A DNA stretch of 64,000 nt. Origin: Wylensekiella montiformis. GTDB taxonomy: Bacteria; Bacillota; Negativicutes; Selenomonadales; Selenomonadaceae. The notes beneath the pieces are model-generated. The model was not told the origin of the DNA. It did not search any database and saw only the letters and a program-made list of their open reading frames with translations. A program made the translations under genes and the position numbers. This document shows positions 15,854-23,275 of the stretch, in pieces; position 1 is the stretch's first letter; the number at the start of each line of letters is the position of its first letter. The stretch is from positions 124,001 through 188,000 of the forward strand of contig NZ_VUNL01000001.1 in assembly GCF_009697385.1 (NCBI RefSeq), in the 5' to 3' direction.

Positions 15854-17056
15854 TTATAGCATAGCTGCTGCAATTTTTCCGGAATAGGTGCCCAGCTCAA
15901 GGGCATTGCGAATTCTGTTATGGATACTTGTCCCTCGGAAACGCTTCGTTTCCACAACAGCATTTTTGTCCGCCACGGCAATGACGGCTTCACCAATAGC
16001 CTTGGCCAGTCCCACGGGGACGGCATTTCCTATCTGCTTGTACTTGGCCGCAGTCGTGCCTGTGAAAATCCATCCCTCGGGGAACTGCTGGAGTCTCGCA
16101 TATTCATGGACGCTTAACGGCCTGTCTTTTACTGGATGGCATAACATGGTAGCCTTTTGGGCTGGGGCTGTGGTTATGGTCGGCGACGGCTGGGCGTAGC
16201 TCAATCTGCGATAGAAACCCACTTTTCCGCCACCGGATTCATAGGCACCGCCCATAGCCACCGGAATAATATCCTTAGGTAAATCCTTCCAGTTACCGCC
16301 CTCGGGAACCATGCGCAGATACTTCTTGCGTTCCGGCGTCAGTTTTCCACATTCGCCATCTTCATCTTCCAAATCCTTTATAGCCTCGCCGACAGTTTTC
16401 CAACGATAATTTGGGTCTTGGTGCATTTGGAAGTGAGTAGGAACCGGCAGGAATACGTCTTCGTTATCTCTGCTGCCAATCAGGATGAACCGCTCCCGAA
16501 ATTGGGGGACACCATAATTCACGGCATCCAGTATGCCATATACGGTTTTATAGCCCAGCTTGTTGAATTCGGAAAGAATGACATCCAGCACTGTTCCCAG
16601 CTGCTGTTCCGGATCATTGCCATCACGTTCATCCGCAGGTACATGTTTCAAAGGGGCCGAAACAATGCCCTTTACATTCTCCATAATAAAGAAGCGTGGC
16701 TTTATGTAGTCAATCATGCGGATAAAGTCCATGAATAAGCTGCCACGAGGGTCATTGATACCCAGTCTTTTTCCTGCCGTAGAGAAAGGCTGGCAGGGCG
16801 GGCCGCCGCATATCATAAATGGTTCCCCGACCTTCAAGCCAGTCATTTCCAAAAGCGTCTCCGGCTTGATTTCCCGAATATCGCCACCGAGCACGTTATG
16901 CCCATTGGCCTTCATGGTTTTTACGCAGGCAGGTTCAAAATCCTGGCCTATGGCCACATTAAGACCGGCCTCCTGCAATCCAATATCGAGCCCCATTGCA
17001 CCGGAAAACAGGGAAATCACATCCCGATTATCATAGTATTTCTTGTAACTCATCAT
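15854..17056 (-). CDS. DNA (cytosine-5-)-methyltransferase
   Basis: This is a 400-residue C5-cytosine methyltransferase. It has motif I (L-F-S-G-A-M-G-L-D-I-G), the catalytic G-G-P-P-C-Q-P-F-S, the E-N-V motif (I-M-E-N-V-K-G), motif VIII (R-E-R-F-I-L-I-G) and motif X (G-N-A-V-P) near the C-terminus. The target-recognition region lies between VIII and X. It methylates host DNA and so protects it from the adjacent endonuclease. In Druantia type II a methylase (DruM) accompanies DruE, which also fits here. The ATG at 17056 overlaps the stop of the controller HTH gene (ATGA); a second ATG at 17053 is equally well placed. Confidence 0.92.
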   Translation of the reverse strand: MMSYKKYYDNRDVISLFSGAMGLDIGLQEAGLNVAIGQDFEPACVKTMKANGHNVLGGDIREIKPETLLEMTGLKVGEPFMICGGPPCQPFSTAGKRLGINDPRGSLFMDFIRMIDYIKPRFFIMENVKGIVSAPLKHVPADERDGNDPEQQLGTVLDVILSEFNKLGYKTVYGILDAVNYGVPQFRERFILIGSRDNEDVFLPVPTHFQMHQDPNYRWKTVGEAIKDLEDEDGECGKLTPERKKYLRMVPEGGNWKDLPKDIIPVAMGGAYESGGGKVGFYRRLSYAQPSPTITTAPAQKATMLCHPVKDRPLSVHEYARLQQFPEGWIFTGTTAAKYKQIGNAVPVGLAKAIGEAVIAVADKNAVVETKRFRGTSIHNRIRNALELGTYSGKIAAAML

Positions 17057-17265
17057 ACAGTCTCCCCATTCCTCAGAACGAACTCCCTTTTAAAGGTTGT
17101 TCCTGTAACTTCTGCAATACGTTCCATATCAACAACAGAGAAGGACTCCCTGCGCATTTTTCCATTAAAGTTCTGAGGGGTTGTTCCGAGACGCCGAGCT
17201 AGTTCTGACACACTAATATTATTTCTGACGCACAGAACTTTAATCTGTTCGGAGATTGTCATCAT
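17053..17265 (-). CDS. controller-type HTH (Xre family) regulator of the defence operon
   Basis: This is a 70-residue protein that is almost entirely one helix-turn-helix domain (I-S-V-S-E-L-A-R-R-L-G-T-T-P-Q-N-F-N-G-K). Size and position match the C (controller) proteins of restriction-modification systems, which delay nuclease expression until the host is methylated. It is the first gene after a perfect-consensus promoter with a palindrome in its spacer, and its stop overlaps the methyltransferase start. The start is ATG 17265 or ATG 17262; the second is better spaced from AAGGAG at 17270-17275. Autoregulation is inferred. Confidence 0.8.
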   Translation of the reverse strand: MMTISEQIKVLCVRNNISVSELARRLGTTPQNFNGKMRRESFSVVDMERIAEVTGTTFKREFVLRNGETV

Positions 17266-17299
17266 GGTACTCCTTTCAATATTAAAACTTAGGTGTTCA

Positions 17300-17328
17300 A
17301 TTATAAACTTTACAGTTTATAATGTCAA
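17300..17328 (-). promoter_or_regulatory. perfect sigma-A promoter of the defence operon with palindromic operator
   Basis: On the minus strand TTGACA (17323-17328) and TATAAT (17300-17305) are separated by exactly 17 bp, both boxes perfect. Inside this span TTATAAACT (17301-17309) and AGTTTATAA (17314-17322) form a perfect 9-bp inverted repeat covering the spacer and most of the -10 box. A repressor bound there would block RNA polymerase. The HTH protein encoded directly downstream is the obvious candidate. Confidence 0.85.
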
Positions 17329-17535
17329 CCACTCCTTACAGATTTTTTGTTATTGTTACCACTACTTTTCACTATGACATTTCGTCACTGATGGTATAAT
17401 TCCTGCTTTTGCACCTATATTGCATACCATGCAAACACCCCTCTACTGCGTACCTGCACACTACAAACGGAGCATTTTCAGCCATGCAACCCCTCCAAGC
17501 CGCAAACTCTAAATTCCGGCATGCATTAGCCGCTC

Positions 17536-17796
17536 CTAGCCTATAATCCTCTGCCTCACAATACAAAAATCCCTCGAAGCCCTTATTTTATAGGGTTTCG
17601 AGGGATTTCTCTTTCCGTATGCTTGTATCAATTCTGCTATGATTTTGTCCACAATACCAAAATCCGGCCCGAAGTGGCCGCCGTGAATACTGGCCCGCTT
17701 CAACATAGCCTCCCGCATTTCACGGGCCAGTACCTTACGCTGCTCCGGGGAAAAACCTTTGATGTCCTGAGGACCATTGACTTTCTCTAAATACAT
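17536..17796 (-). pseudogene. truncated 1-deoxy-D-xylulose-5-phosphate synthase remnant
   Basis: The first 49 codons read like the N-terminus of DXS (leu-glu-lys, asn-gly-pro-gln-asp, then R-A-S-I-H-G-G-H-F-G-P-D-F-G-I-V). Normal DXS is about 580-640 residues and binds thiamine diphosphate further on, but here the frame turns after F-G-I-V into unrelated sequence and runs through a terminator hairpin. This is best explained by an internal deletion that kept the start, ribosome site (GAAGGAG), promoter and terminator. A MerR-type promoter (17852-17882) still drives it. It is therefore probably non-functional, although a short peptide could still be made. Confidence 0.6.
17567..17608 (-). terminator. 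terminator after the DXS remnant
   Basis: AAATCCCTCGAA (17567-17578) pairs with TTCGAGGGATTT (17597-17608), extended by a G-rich inner stem, with a T run on the minus strand. It lies inside the open part of the truncated frame, supporting loss of the original gene end. The stretch 17,330-17,535 shows no convincing gene. Confidence 0.75.
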
Positions 17797-17851
17797 GAAT
17801 TTACTCCTTCGCTATATCTTACAAACATCTTTCGTTCAGCTGATGTCTGTA

Positions 17852-17882
17852 AGTCTATACCTTGGAGCGGACTCTAAGTCAA
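17852..17882 (-). promoter_or_regulatory. MerR-type promoter of the DXS remnant
   Basis: On the minus strand TTGACT (17877-17882) and TAGACT (17852-17857) are separated by 19 bp, the long spacer typical of MerR-activated promoters. The spacer holds the dyad CTTGGAG-N4-CTCTAAG (plus-strand reading 17861-17878), nearly the same as at the MerR gene promoter (19559-19589). An imperfect hairpin (17818-17829 with 17842-17853) overlaps the start of the transcript. Apart from this, 17,797-18,137 (340 bp) holds only another imperfect hairpin at about 17,972-18,004. Confidence 0.7.
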
Positions 17883-18137
17883 TACCCCCTTCGAGAATTT
17901 TTTACTATGTAAATCCCCAAGAACGCAAGCCGCAGGCGCAGCGCGATTGGTTGGATTTACTGTAAGGGCGGGCGCACAATGTCCACGAAGTGAACGTTTG
18001 TGCGTTGAGTTTGCTATAAAAAGAAAAAGTGCGAACCGTTCCAGCCCGTGCCATTTCGGCAATTGTGATATTTATTACTGCATAGCTATGACAATCTTGT
18101 TAGCATGAAGCCAGATAAACAACGAGGAGGAATGGCT

Positions 18138-18731
18138 ATGAGCGCGTTTTTAGGACCGATACACTTTTGGATGTATGATAAAATTCAGGTACAGGAGGAG
18201 ATTATCCGCCGGCTGGCAGCTGCCGCGGAAAGAAATGGCTGGCTGACCGCTGAGGAAGCGGCAGCATATATAAACACGGAAACCCGTCCATTAGATGAAC
18301 TGATTGACGAATCCAATATTCACGGCTGGTTATCCGCACGCATTGAACAGGTTGAAACCCGCTATGCAGCTTTGGCGACAAAACTGCTGACACAGCATGA
18401 AGACCGTCTGGATACGATGAAGGATATTCTGTTCCAGTTTGGCGCAGAAAAAAATACGGGAACGAATCTGACCGCGCAGGAGTGCTATAAACTCATCGAC
18501 AGCTGCACGCTGGACGGCATGCCCTGCGACGGTGTCAACATCGTGACGGATAAACATGAGGATTCCTTCACCTGGGAGCGGCGTTCCGATGTCCACAGTA
18601 TGTATTGGACAAAGGCAGGCGGCAAGCCGGAGTATTACGACAGCCTTCGAAATCGTTTCGTAGCAGGACTGCTGTCCAACACTTCTTTTTCGCTGGTTAC
18701 AGAAGCCGGCCGTTACAAACTGCTTGCCTGA
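18138..18731 (+). CDS. conserved hypothetical protein beginning F-L-G-P-I-H-F-W
   Basis: This is a 197-residue protein, start ATG 18138 with GAGGAGG eight bases upstream; upstream in-frame ATGs are badly spaced. The N-terminus (F-L-G-P-I-H-F-W-M-Y-D-K-I) resembles a family of uncharacterised Firmicute proteins I have seen with the same opening. It has no membrane segment. Helical regions follow, then a C-terminal part containing C-D-G-V-N-I-V and W-E-R-R-S-D-V-H that may form a ligand pocket. It converges on the methyltransferase gene with a 10-bp gap. The function is not known. Confidence 0.75.
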   Translation: MSAFLGPIHFWMYDKIQVQEEIIRRLAAAAERNGWLTAEEAAAYINTETRPLDELIDESNIHGWLSARIEQVETRYAALATKLLTQHEDRLDTMKDILFQFGAEKNTGTNLTAQECYKLIDSCTLDGMPCDGVNIVTDKHEDSFTWERRSDVHSMYWTKAGGKPEYYDSLRNRFVAGLLSNTSFSLVTEAGRYKLLA

Positions 18732-18741
18732 ATCCCCATCC

Positions 18742-19428
18742 CTATCTCTGACAGGTAAAGCAGGCAAACGAACCGATATTCGTCACCTGTACCTCTTGAT
18801 AAAGCAGCCGCAGTTTATCCTGCAGGCTGTCCAGAGTATCAAAAGGCGGGGTAAAATAACCGCGATAACTGCAGAACGTCTTGACAAACCAATCCGTTAC
18901 GGCATTTTGACCGCTGATGTAAACGCAGCCGGTCAAAATGCCGTTTTTTTTCAGCACTCTCCGGGTTTCCCGAAAAGCAGCCGGCTTGTCGGGAAAGGCG
19001 TGGAATCCATTGATGGACAACACTAAATCAAAGGTATTATCCGCAAAGGGAAGGCGTCCCACATCCCCGGCTAAGAATTTCAGGCGGAACAAATTCATAG
19101 CCGCAGCTCTTTCCCGTGCTTTGGACAGCATCTCTTCGGAAAAATCCAGACAAGTGATGTCTGCGCCCGGCAGGTCACGATAGACAGGCAGGGACAGAGC
19201 GCCAGTTCCCACCGGCACTTCAAGCATTTTTCCGTCAAATCCTGCCGGTATACCGCGAAAAGCCTGTGTGATATATTTATGGTAATTCGCTTCGGACAAG
19301 CCCCAAAAGAGCCGCAATGCCATCCGTCCCAAAAATGAGCTATTGGTCATCATGCCATCATAACGGGAAGCACGAATCCCCACCCGCCGATAAGCCTTCC
19401 TTACCACTGCATCGCGCTGCACACTCAT
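18742..19428 (-). CDS. class I SAM-dependent methyltransferase
   Basis: This is a 228-residue protein with a Rossmann methyltransferase core: motif I V-P-V-G-T-G-A-L-S (near residue 67), the acidic L-D-F-S-E-E-M-L motif, the D-V-G-R-L-P-F-A-D-N-T-F-D-L-V motif and the post-motif L-S-I-N-G-F-H. It belongs to the UbiE/small-molecule methyltransferase type. The substrate is unknown. The annotated ATG 19428 is only one base from GGGGGA; a GTG two codons later (19422) is better spaced. It faces the MerR gene across a shared intergenic region. Confidence 0.85.
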   Translation of the reverse strand: MSVQRDAVVRKAYRRVGIRASRYDGMMTNSSFLGRMALRLFWGLSEANYHKYITQAFRGIPAGFDGKMLEVPVGTGALSLPVYRDLPGADITCLDFSEEMLSKARERAAAMNLFRLKFLAGDVGRLPFADNTFDLVLSINGFHAFPDKPAAFRETRRVLKKNGILTGCVYISGQNAVTDWFVKTFCSYRGYFTPPFDTLDSLQDKLRLLYQEVQVTNIGSFACFTCQR

Positions 19429-19558
19429 TCCCCCTTAAAAATCCTTTCTATCTGGTATTATAGAATAGAGCCCTCCTTTTCTCTGTAATTTTTTGCACAA
19501 TGTATACGGCTTTTTCCCCTTTGCCCGGAGGAATGGAGATTACCCTCGTAAATTTTTC

Positions 19559-19589
19559 TTGACTTGGAGGGGACTCCAAATGCTACACT
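19559..19589 (+). promoter_or_regulatory. MerR-type promoter of the MerR gene
   Basis: TTGACT (19559-19564) and TACACT (19584-19589) are separated by 19 bp. The spacer contains the dyad CTTGGAG-GGG-ACTCCAA. The 18-bp operator matches the one at 17861-17878 at 15 positions, so the MerR protein encoded downstream probably controls itself and the promoter of the DXS remnant. Confidence 0.8.
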
Positions 19590-19630
19590 AGAGCCATTGA
19601 TATACCGTTCTTCACAACGAGGTGAGAAAA

Positions 19631-20002
19631 ATGACCATCAAAGAAGTAAGTGAAAAATACGATTTATCCGCTGACACCATCCGCTATTACGAACGGATCG
19701 GGCTCATCCCGCATGTCCCCCGCAAAGAAAACGGCATCCGGGATTTTGACGAGGCCTCCTGCGGCTGGATCGAATTTGCCAAATGTATGCGTGGCGCCGG
19801 AGTACAGGTCGAAGCCCTCATCGACTACGTTTCCCTGTTTTTCCAAGAAGGTACTGAAGAAGCCCGCAAGGATATTCTGGTTGAACAGCGTGCCCGTCTG
19901 CAAGAGCAACTGGAAGCCTTGCAAGCCACCATGGAGCGGCTGGACTACAAGATTTCCCATTACGATGAAATACTCAAGTGCTCGGAAAAACTAAAAGGAT
20001 AA
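19631..20002 (+). CDS. MerR family transcriptional regulator
   Basis: This is a 123-residue protein. The N-terminus is a MerR winged-HTH (I-K-E-V-S-E-K-Y-D-L-S-A-D-T-I-R-Y-Y-E-R-I-G-L-I), followed by a long dimerisation helix and a short C-terminal helix with no metal-site cysteine pair, unlike MerR/CueR. It resembles the small regulators of aldehyde or redox stress in Firmicutes. I chose ATG 19631 over GTG 19622 because GAGGTG overlaps the latter. It is driven by a 19-bp-spacer promoter, so autoregulation is likely. Confidence 0.88.
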   Translation: MTIKEVSEKYDLSADTIRYYERIGLIPHVPRKENGIRDFDEASCGWIEFAKCMRGAGVQVEALIDYVSLFFQEGTEEARKDILVEQRARLQEQLEALQATMERLDYKISHYDEILKCSEKLKG

Positions 20003-20129
20003 TCTCTATATTTCCTATTGTCCATCATTTCTGCAGCTCATGGAACATAACCGATGCCAGAGCGGTCATGATGGCATGACAGCGCTCATCTGAAGGGCTA
20101 TTGATGGCAAAATCGCCTTCTTCACTAAT

Positions 20130-20177
20130 ATACCCCTGAATCGGACGTTTTTGTTTCACCGTCCAATTCAGGGGTAT
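20130..20177. repeat. long inverted repeat, 18-bp arms
   Basis: ATACCCCTGAATCGGACG (20130-20147) pairs with CGTCCAATTCAGGGGTAT (20160-20177), 17 of 18 positions, around a 12-base loop. There is no T run, so it is not a standard terminator. The 213-bp stretch 20,003-20,215 also holds an open minus-strand frame that ends about 20,030 with P-I-Q-G-Y-I-S-E-E-G-D-F-A and lacks a clear start. It may be a gene remnant. Confidence 0.5.
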
Positions 20178-20215
20178 TCCATCAAGACATATCGCTCTTT
20201 TGATCGTTCGTTCCG

Positions 20216-21148
20216 TCAGCGCAGGAAAACGACCTTCGTCTCATCGAGGAAATGCGCTGCGCCATTTTCGATCAGAACCCGGTTGGCATCGGCCATCGAC
20301 AAAATCGGATTGCTGTGCTGTTTGTCCAGCGCCATGGCCCGGACGACTAGCGGATGGGAACCGGCACGTCCCGCCGTGCTCCAATCGTAGGCATAGCCCG
20401 CCATACCGTTTTCCACAACTTTATCATAATCCAGATTTTTATAGCCGTAAATCGGCTGTCCGATTTCATTTTTAATGACCGGACTCATAACGGGTTTTAA
20501 GCCAAATCCGCGGCAATCGACAATCAGCCCGGTAAATCCTCCGATAGCACGGCCGGCCGGAGTCTCCGCCGCAGACGACCCGGACGAAGAGGCCGCCGAG
20601 CCGGTTGTCGTCACCGGACGATTCACTGCCGGAGCACCCGTGTCTACGCGAACCTCTACGTTTACCGAGGACGGGGCAACGGAAGCATCCGGAGCCGGAA
20701 AGGACTGCACCGAATCCGGCCGGTCTAAAACCGCGCCGGCCAGAGAGGAGACGCCATACAGCGGTACTTCTACCGTCACCTCATAACCGCCGTCCGACGT
20801 CGCCTTTTCGGAAACGATCCGCGCCCCGCGCACCACGGCCTGAACCTTTGTTTTGACCACATCACTGCTCACCGAAGCCATATCTACCGTCGTTTCCGCA
20901 TCGATGTTTACTCCTCCGGCGGATTCGGCCAGCTGCCGGTACGCGTTGACAATCGCGGCCCGCCGGGCCATCATTCTTGCCTGCGCAGCATTGCGCGCCC
21001 CGGCGGGAGCCACGCCGCCGCCTGTTGCGCGAATTACGTTTTTGTTCCAGTCTACCTTTTCTCCCGATGCGAACGCTGTCGTCATAGAAAAGATCAGCAG
21101 CGAAAGCACGGCGATAATCATTCGGAACGCTTTTCCTGTATTCCTCAT
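20216..21148 (-). CDS. exported LPP20-like protein
   Basis: This is a 310-residue protein with a signal peptide (basic start, hydrophobic I-I-A-V-L-S-L-L-I-F, cut near A-F-A-S-G). The region A-T-G-G-G-V-A-P...A-Q-A-R-M-M-A-R-R-A-A-I-V-N-A-Y-R-Q-L-A-E is the helix typical of LPP20-family envelope proteins. A low-complexity Ser/Ala/Val/Thr linker in the middle separates it from a C-terminal domain with G-F-T-G-L-I-V-D-C-R-G, a motif seen in similar Negativicutes envelope proteins. There is no lipobox. The start is ATG 21148 behind GGGGGAGA. It probably acts in the periplasm; the function is unknown. Confidence 0.75.
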   Translation of the reverse strand: MRNTGKAFRMIIAVLSLLIFSMTTAFASGEKVDWNKNVIRATGGGVAPAGARNAAQARMMARRAAIVNAYRQLAESAGGVNIDAETTVDMASVSSDVVKTKVQAVVRGARIVSEKATSDGGYEVTVEVPLYGVSSLAGAVLDRPDSVQSFPAPDASVAPSSVNVEVRVDTGAPAVNRPVTTTGSAASSSGSSAAETPAGRAIGGFTGLIVDCRGFGLKPVMSPVIKNEIGQPIYGYKNLDYDKVVENGMAGYAYDWSTAGRAGSHPLVVRAMALDKQHSNPILSMADANRVLIENGAAHFLDETKVVFLR

Positions 21149-21278
21149 TGTTCTCCCCCTCATTTCCGGGCATCTGATCGGACCCCGACAAATCTTTCCT
21201 TACCTGCCGCTATATTATTCCCTGCAGATTAAAATCCCCTGATAAACAGATTGAATTTCCGTTAAATAGTTGATATAC

Positions 21279-22190
21279 TCAACGAATTAAGCCGGCACTA
21301 TGCAGGTGGTACAGATTGCCAATCATCCCCGCCGCATTGCCCAGACGAGCAAATTCGATGCGCGTTCCCGAGCGCATGGCCGGAACCACCAGCTTTTCGA
21401 TACGCTGAACAATCCGCGGACGCAGGTATTTCTCCTGCGCCATCACGCCGCCGCCCAGCACGATAACTTCCGGATTTAACAAACAGCAGATATTGGCCAG
21501 TCCCTCCGAAAGGTTATCGATCATGTGTTCAATGGCCAGAACCGCATCCGCATCGCCGTCCTCCGCCCAGGCAAAGACCGTGCTTCCTTTCAGTCCGGCC
21601 GGGGAAACATTATGCGACACGGCGGCTTCCTGAATCATCGACCGGGTGGACGCAGTCTCCTCAAACAGCCGATGTTCACCATGAACGCGCATAAATCCCG
21701 CTTCACCAGCGCTGAATCCGGCGCCATGCCATACCTTGCCATGGAGGAGAAAACACCCGCCGATGCCGGTTCCCACGGTCATGACAAAAACCGATTCCGC
21801 GCCCTTTGCCGCGCCCTGCCAATATTCGCCCAAAGCGGCCGCATTGACATCATTTTCAACCACACAGGGAATCCCGCAGGCTTCGCTGACCCGGCGGCCC
21901 AGCAAAATGCCGCTGTAGCCGGGAAAGCTGGTCTCTCCGGCAAAGACAATTTCGCCATCTAAGCCGGGACGCACGATGCCCGCCGTATCGATCCCGACAG
22001 CTCCCAGCGCATACCGCTTCTGATACTGCTGAACAATCTCCACTGCCTTGCGGACAATCCCTTCGCCGCCCTCCTCTTTGGCCAGTGTCGGGCGGGAGTC
22101 CCGTTCCAGCAAGCGGCCATCCGCATCCGCCAAACCGAACTTGATCGCCGTACCGCCAATATCAATGGTTGCATACTTTTGCTCGCTCAT
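21279..22190 (-). CDS. ROK family sugar kinase
   Basis: This is a 303-residue protein. It has the ATP-binding I-D-I-G-G-T-A-I-K-F-G near the N-terminus, E-N-D-V-N-A-A-A-L-G-E, and the G-T-G-I-G-G glycine motif. The usual ROK zinc cluster is absent, as in some ROK kinases. It probably phosphorylates glucose, N-acetylmannosamine or another hexose in the cytosol. It has no HTH, so it is not a repressor. ATG 22190 is well spaced from GGAGGAGG. The start lies inside the end of hydE (29-bp overlap), so it is likely co-transcribed. Confidence 0.88.
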   Translation of the reverse strand: MSEQKYATIDIGGTAIKFGLADADGRLLERDSRPTLAKEEGGEGIVRKAVEIVQQYQKRYALGAVGIDTAGIVRPGLDGEIVFAGETSFPGYSGILLGRRVSEACGIPCVVENDVNAAALGEYWQGAAKGAESVFVMTVGTGIGGCFLLHGKVWHGAGFSAGEAGFMRVHGEHRLFEETASTRSMIQEAAVSHNVSPAGLKGSTVFAWAEDGDADAVLAIEHMIDNLSEGLANICCLLNPEVIVLGGGVMAQEKYLRPRIVQRIEKLVVPAMRSGTRIEFARLGNAAGMIGNLYHLHSAGLIR

Positions 22191-23241
22191 CATCCTGCCT
22201 CCTCCGCCCATGATGCCGGAACCCTTTGTCCGCGGCCACAAAACGCCCCATAGCCCGAATGCGCCCGCCCATACAGGCCCGGCAGTCGGCGGGCGTATCC
22301 GCTACGCAAATCTTCCCGGGATAAAGTGCATATTTCCGGCGAAAATCCCCCTCGGTCACATTAGGCATCACCACATTCGCACCGGAATTCAAAATGACCT
22401 CCCGGCCGTGGGGAACCATCGTCTCCATCGCCGTCGTCGCGGGAATATTGGCCTCGGGCAGAAGCAGGCGCAGCAGCGAAACCATCCGGCGCGTCAAATG
22501 CCAGTCGCCCGGCGCCGCTTTTCCCAGCGGCGTATCGCCGTTTGGGATCAGCGGGCCAATGCCGACCATATCCGCATCAATCTGCTGATACCACAAAATA
22601 TCCCGGGCGATCATCGCCGGAGTCTGCCCCGGCAGGCCGACCAGCGTCCCCGTGCCGACCTCATAGCCCAGTTTCTTTAAATCCAGCGTACATTGTATTC
22701 GCCGCGCATGGCTCATCCCCGGGTCCCAGCGCTCGTACAACGCCGCATCCGTTGTTTCAATGCGAAGCAGGTACCGGTCAGCCCCCGCCTCGCGGAACGC
22801 CTGATACTCTTCATAGGAACGCTCGCCGACAGACAGCGTCACCGCCAGATCCATCGCCTTGATCCGCCGAATGATCCCGCAAAGTACCGGAGCGGTAAAC
22901 TGCAAATCTTCACCGGACTGCAGGACTACGGTATGATAACCATACCCCCGGGCCTTGTCAGCCAGCTCCACGATCTCATCCGGAGATAACCGGTACCGCT
23001 CGATCTTGCTGTTATCGCACCGCAGCCCGCAGTACATACAATGACAGCGGCAGATATTGGAAAATTCGATCAGCCCGCGCAAATGCACGCCGTCGCCCAC
23101 AAACTCCTGACGGACGCGATCCGCCGCCGCCGCCAGAGCTTTCTCCGCTTCGTCATCGGTCAGAAGGCTTTCGATTTCCGACGCGTTCAATACATGATCC
23201 CGCGCGGCCCGGTCAATAAGATCCTGCCGATATTCCCCCAT
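22162..23241 (-). CDS. hydE: [FeFe]-hydrogenase maturase HydE (radical SAM)
   Basis: This is a 359-residue radical-SAM enzyme. The cluster motif C-R-C-H-C-M-Y-C (C64, C68, C71; CX3CX2C) is followed by G-L-R-C-D-N-S-K-I-E-R-Y-R-L, typical of HydE. A second C-terminal cysteine group (C-V-A-D-T-P-A-D-C-R-A-C) matches the dispensable second cluster of some HydE proteins. HydE, with HydF and HydG, builds the H-cluster dithiolate ligand of [FeFe] hydrogenases, which fits a hydrogen-producing anaerobe. HydF is 4.3 kb away at 27,547; HydG and the hydrogenase are not in the window. ATG 23241 follows AAGGGGAG. Confidence 0.92.
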   Translation of the reverse strand: MGEYRQDLIDRAARDHVLNASEIESLLTDDEAEKALAAAADRVRQEFVGDGVHLRGLIEFSNICRCHCMYCGLRCDNSKIERYRLSPDEIVELADKARGYGYHTVVLQSGEDLQFTAPVLCGIIRRIKAMDLAVTLSVGERSYEEYQAFREAGADRYLLRIETTDAALYERWDPGMSHARRIQCTLDLKKLGYEVGTGTLVGLPGQTPAMIARDILWYQQIDADMVGIGPLIPNGDTPLGKAAPGDWHLTRRMVSLLRLLLPEANIPATTAMETMVPHGREVILNSGANVVMPNVTEGDFRRKYALYPGKICVADTPADCRACMGGRIRAMGRFVAADKGFRHHGRRRQDDERAKVCNH

Positions 23242-23275
23242 GGTTCTCCCCTTTTCATCCGATACCTTCCGACAG

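Noticed and set aside
15099-17056. A simple stand-alone restriction-modification system unrelated to the following genes.
   Set aside because: Short spacing and absence of any terminator or promoter between the endonuclease and the next genes argue for one operon, although the base-composition step keeps this alternative open.
17372-17566. A 64-codon minus-strand open frame in the region after the DXS remnant.
   Set aside because: It has no ribosome site, odd composition and no recognisable motif. It overlaps the DXS remnant terminator.
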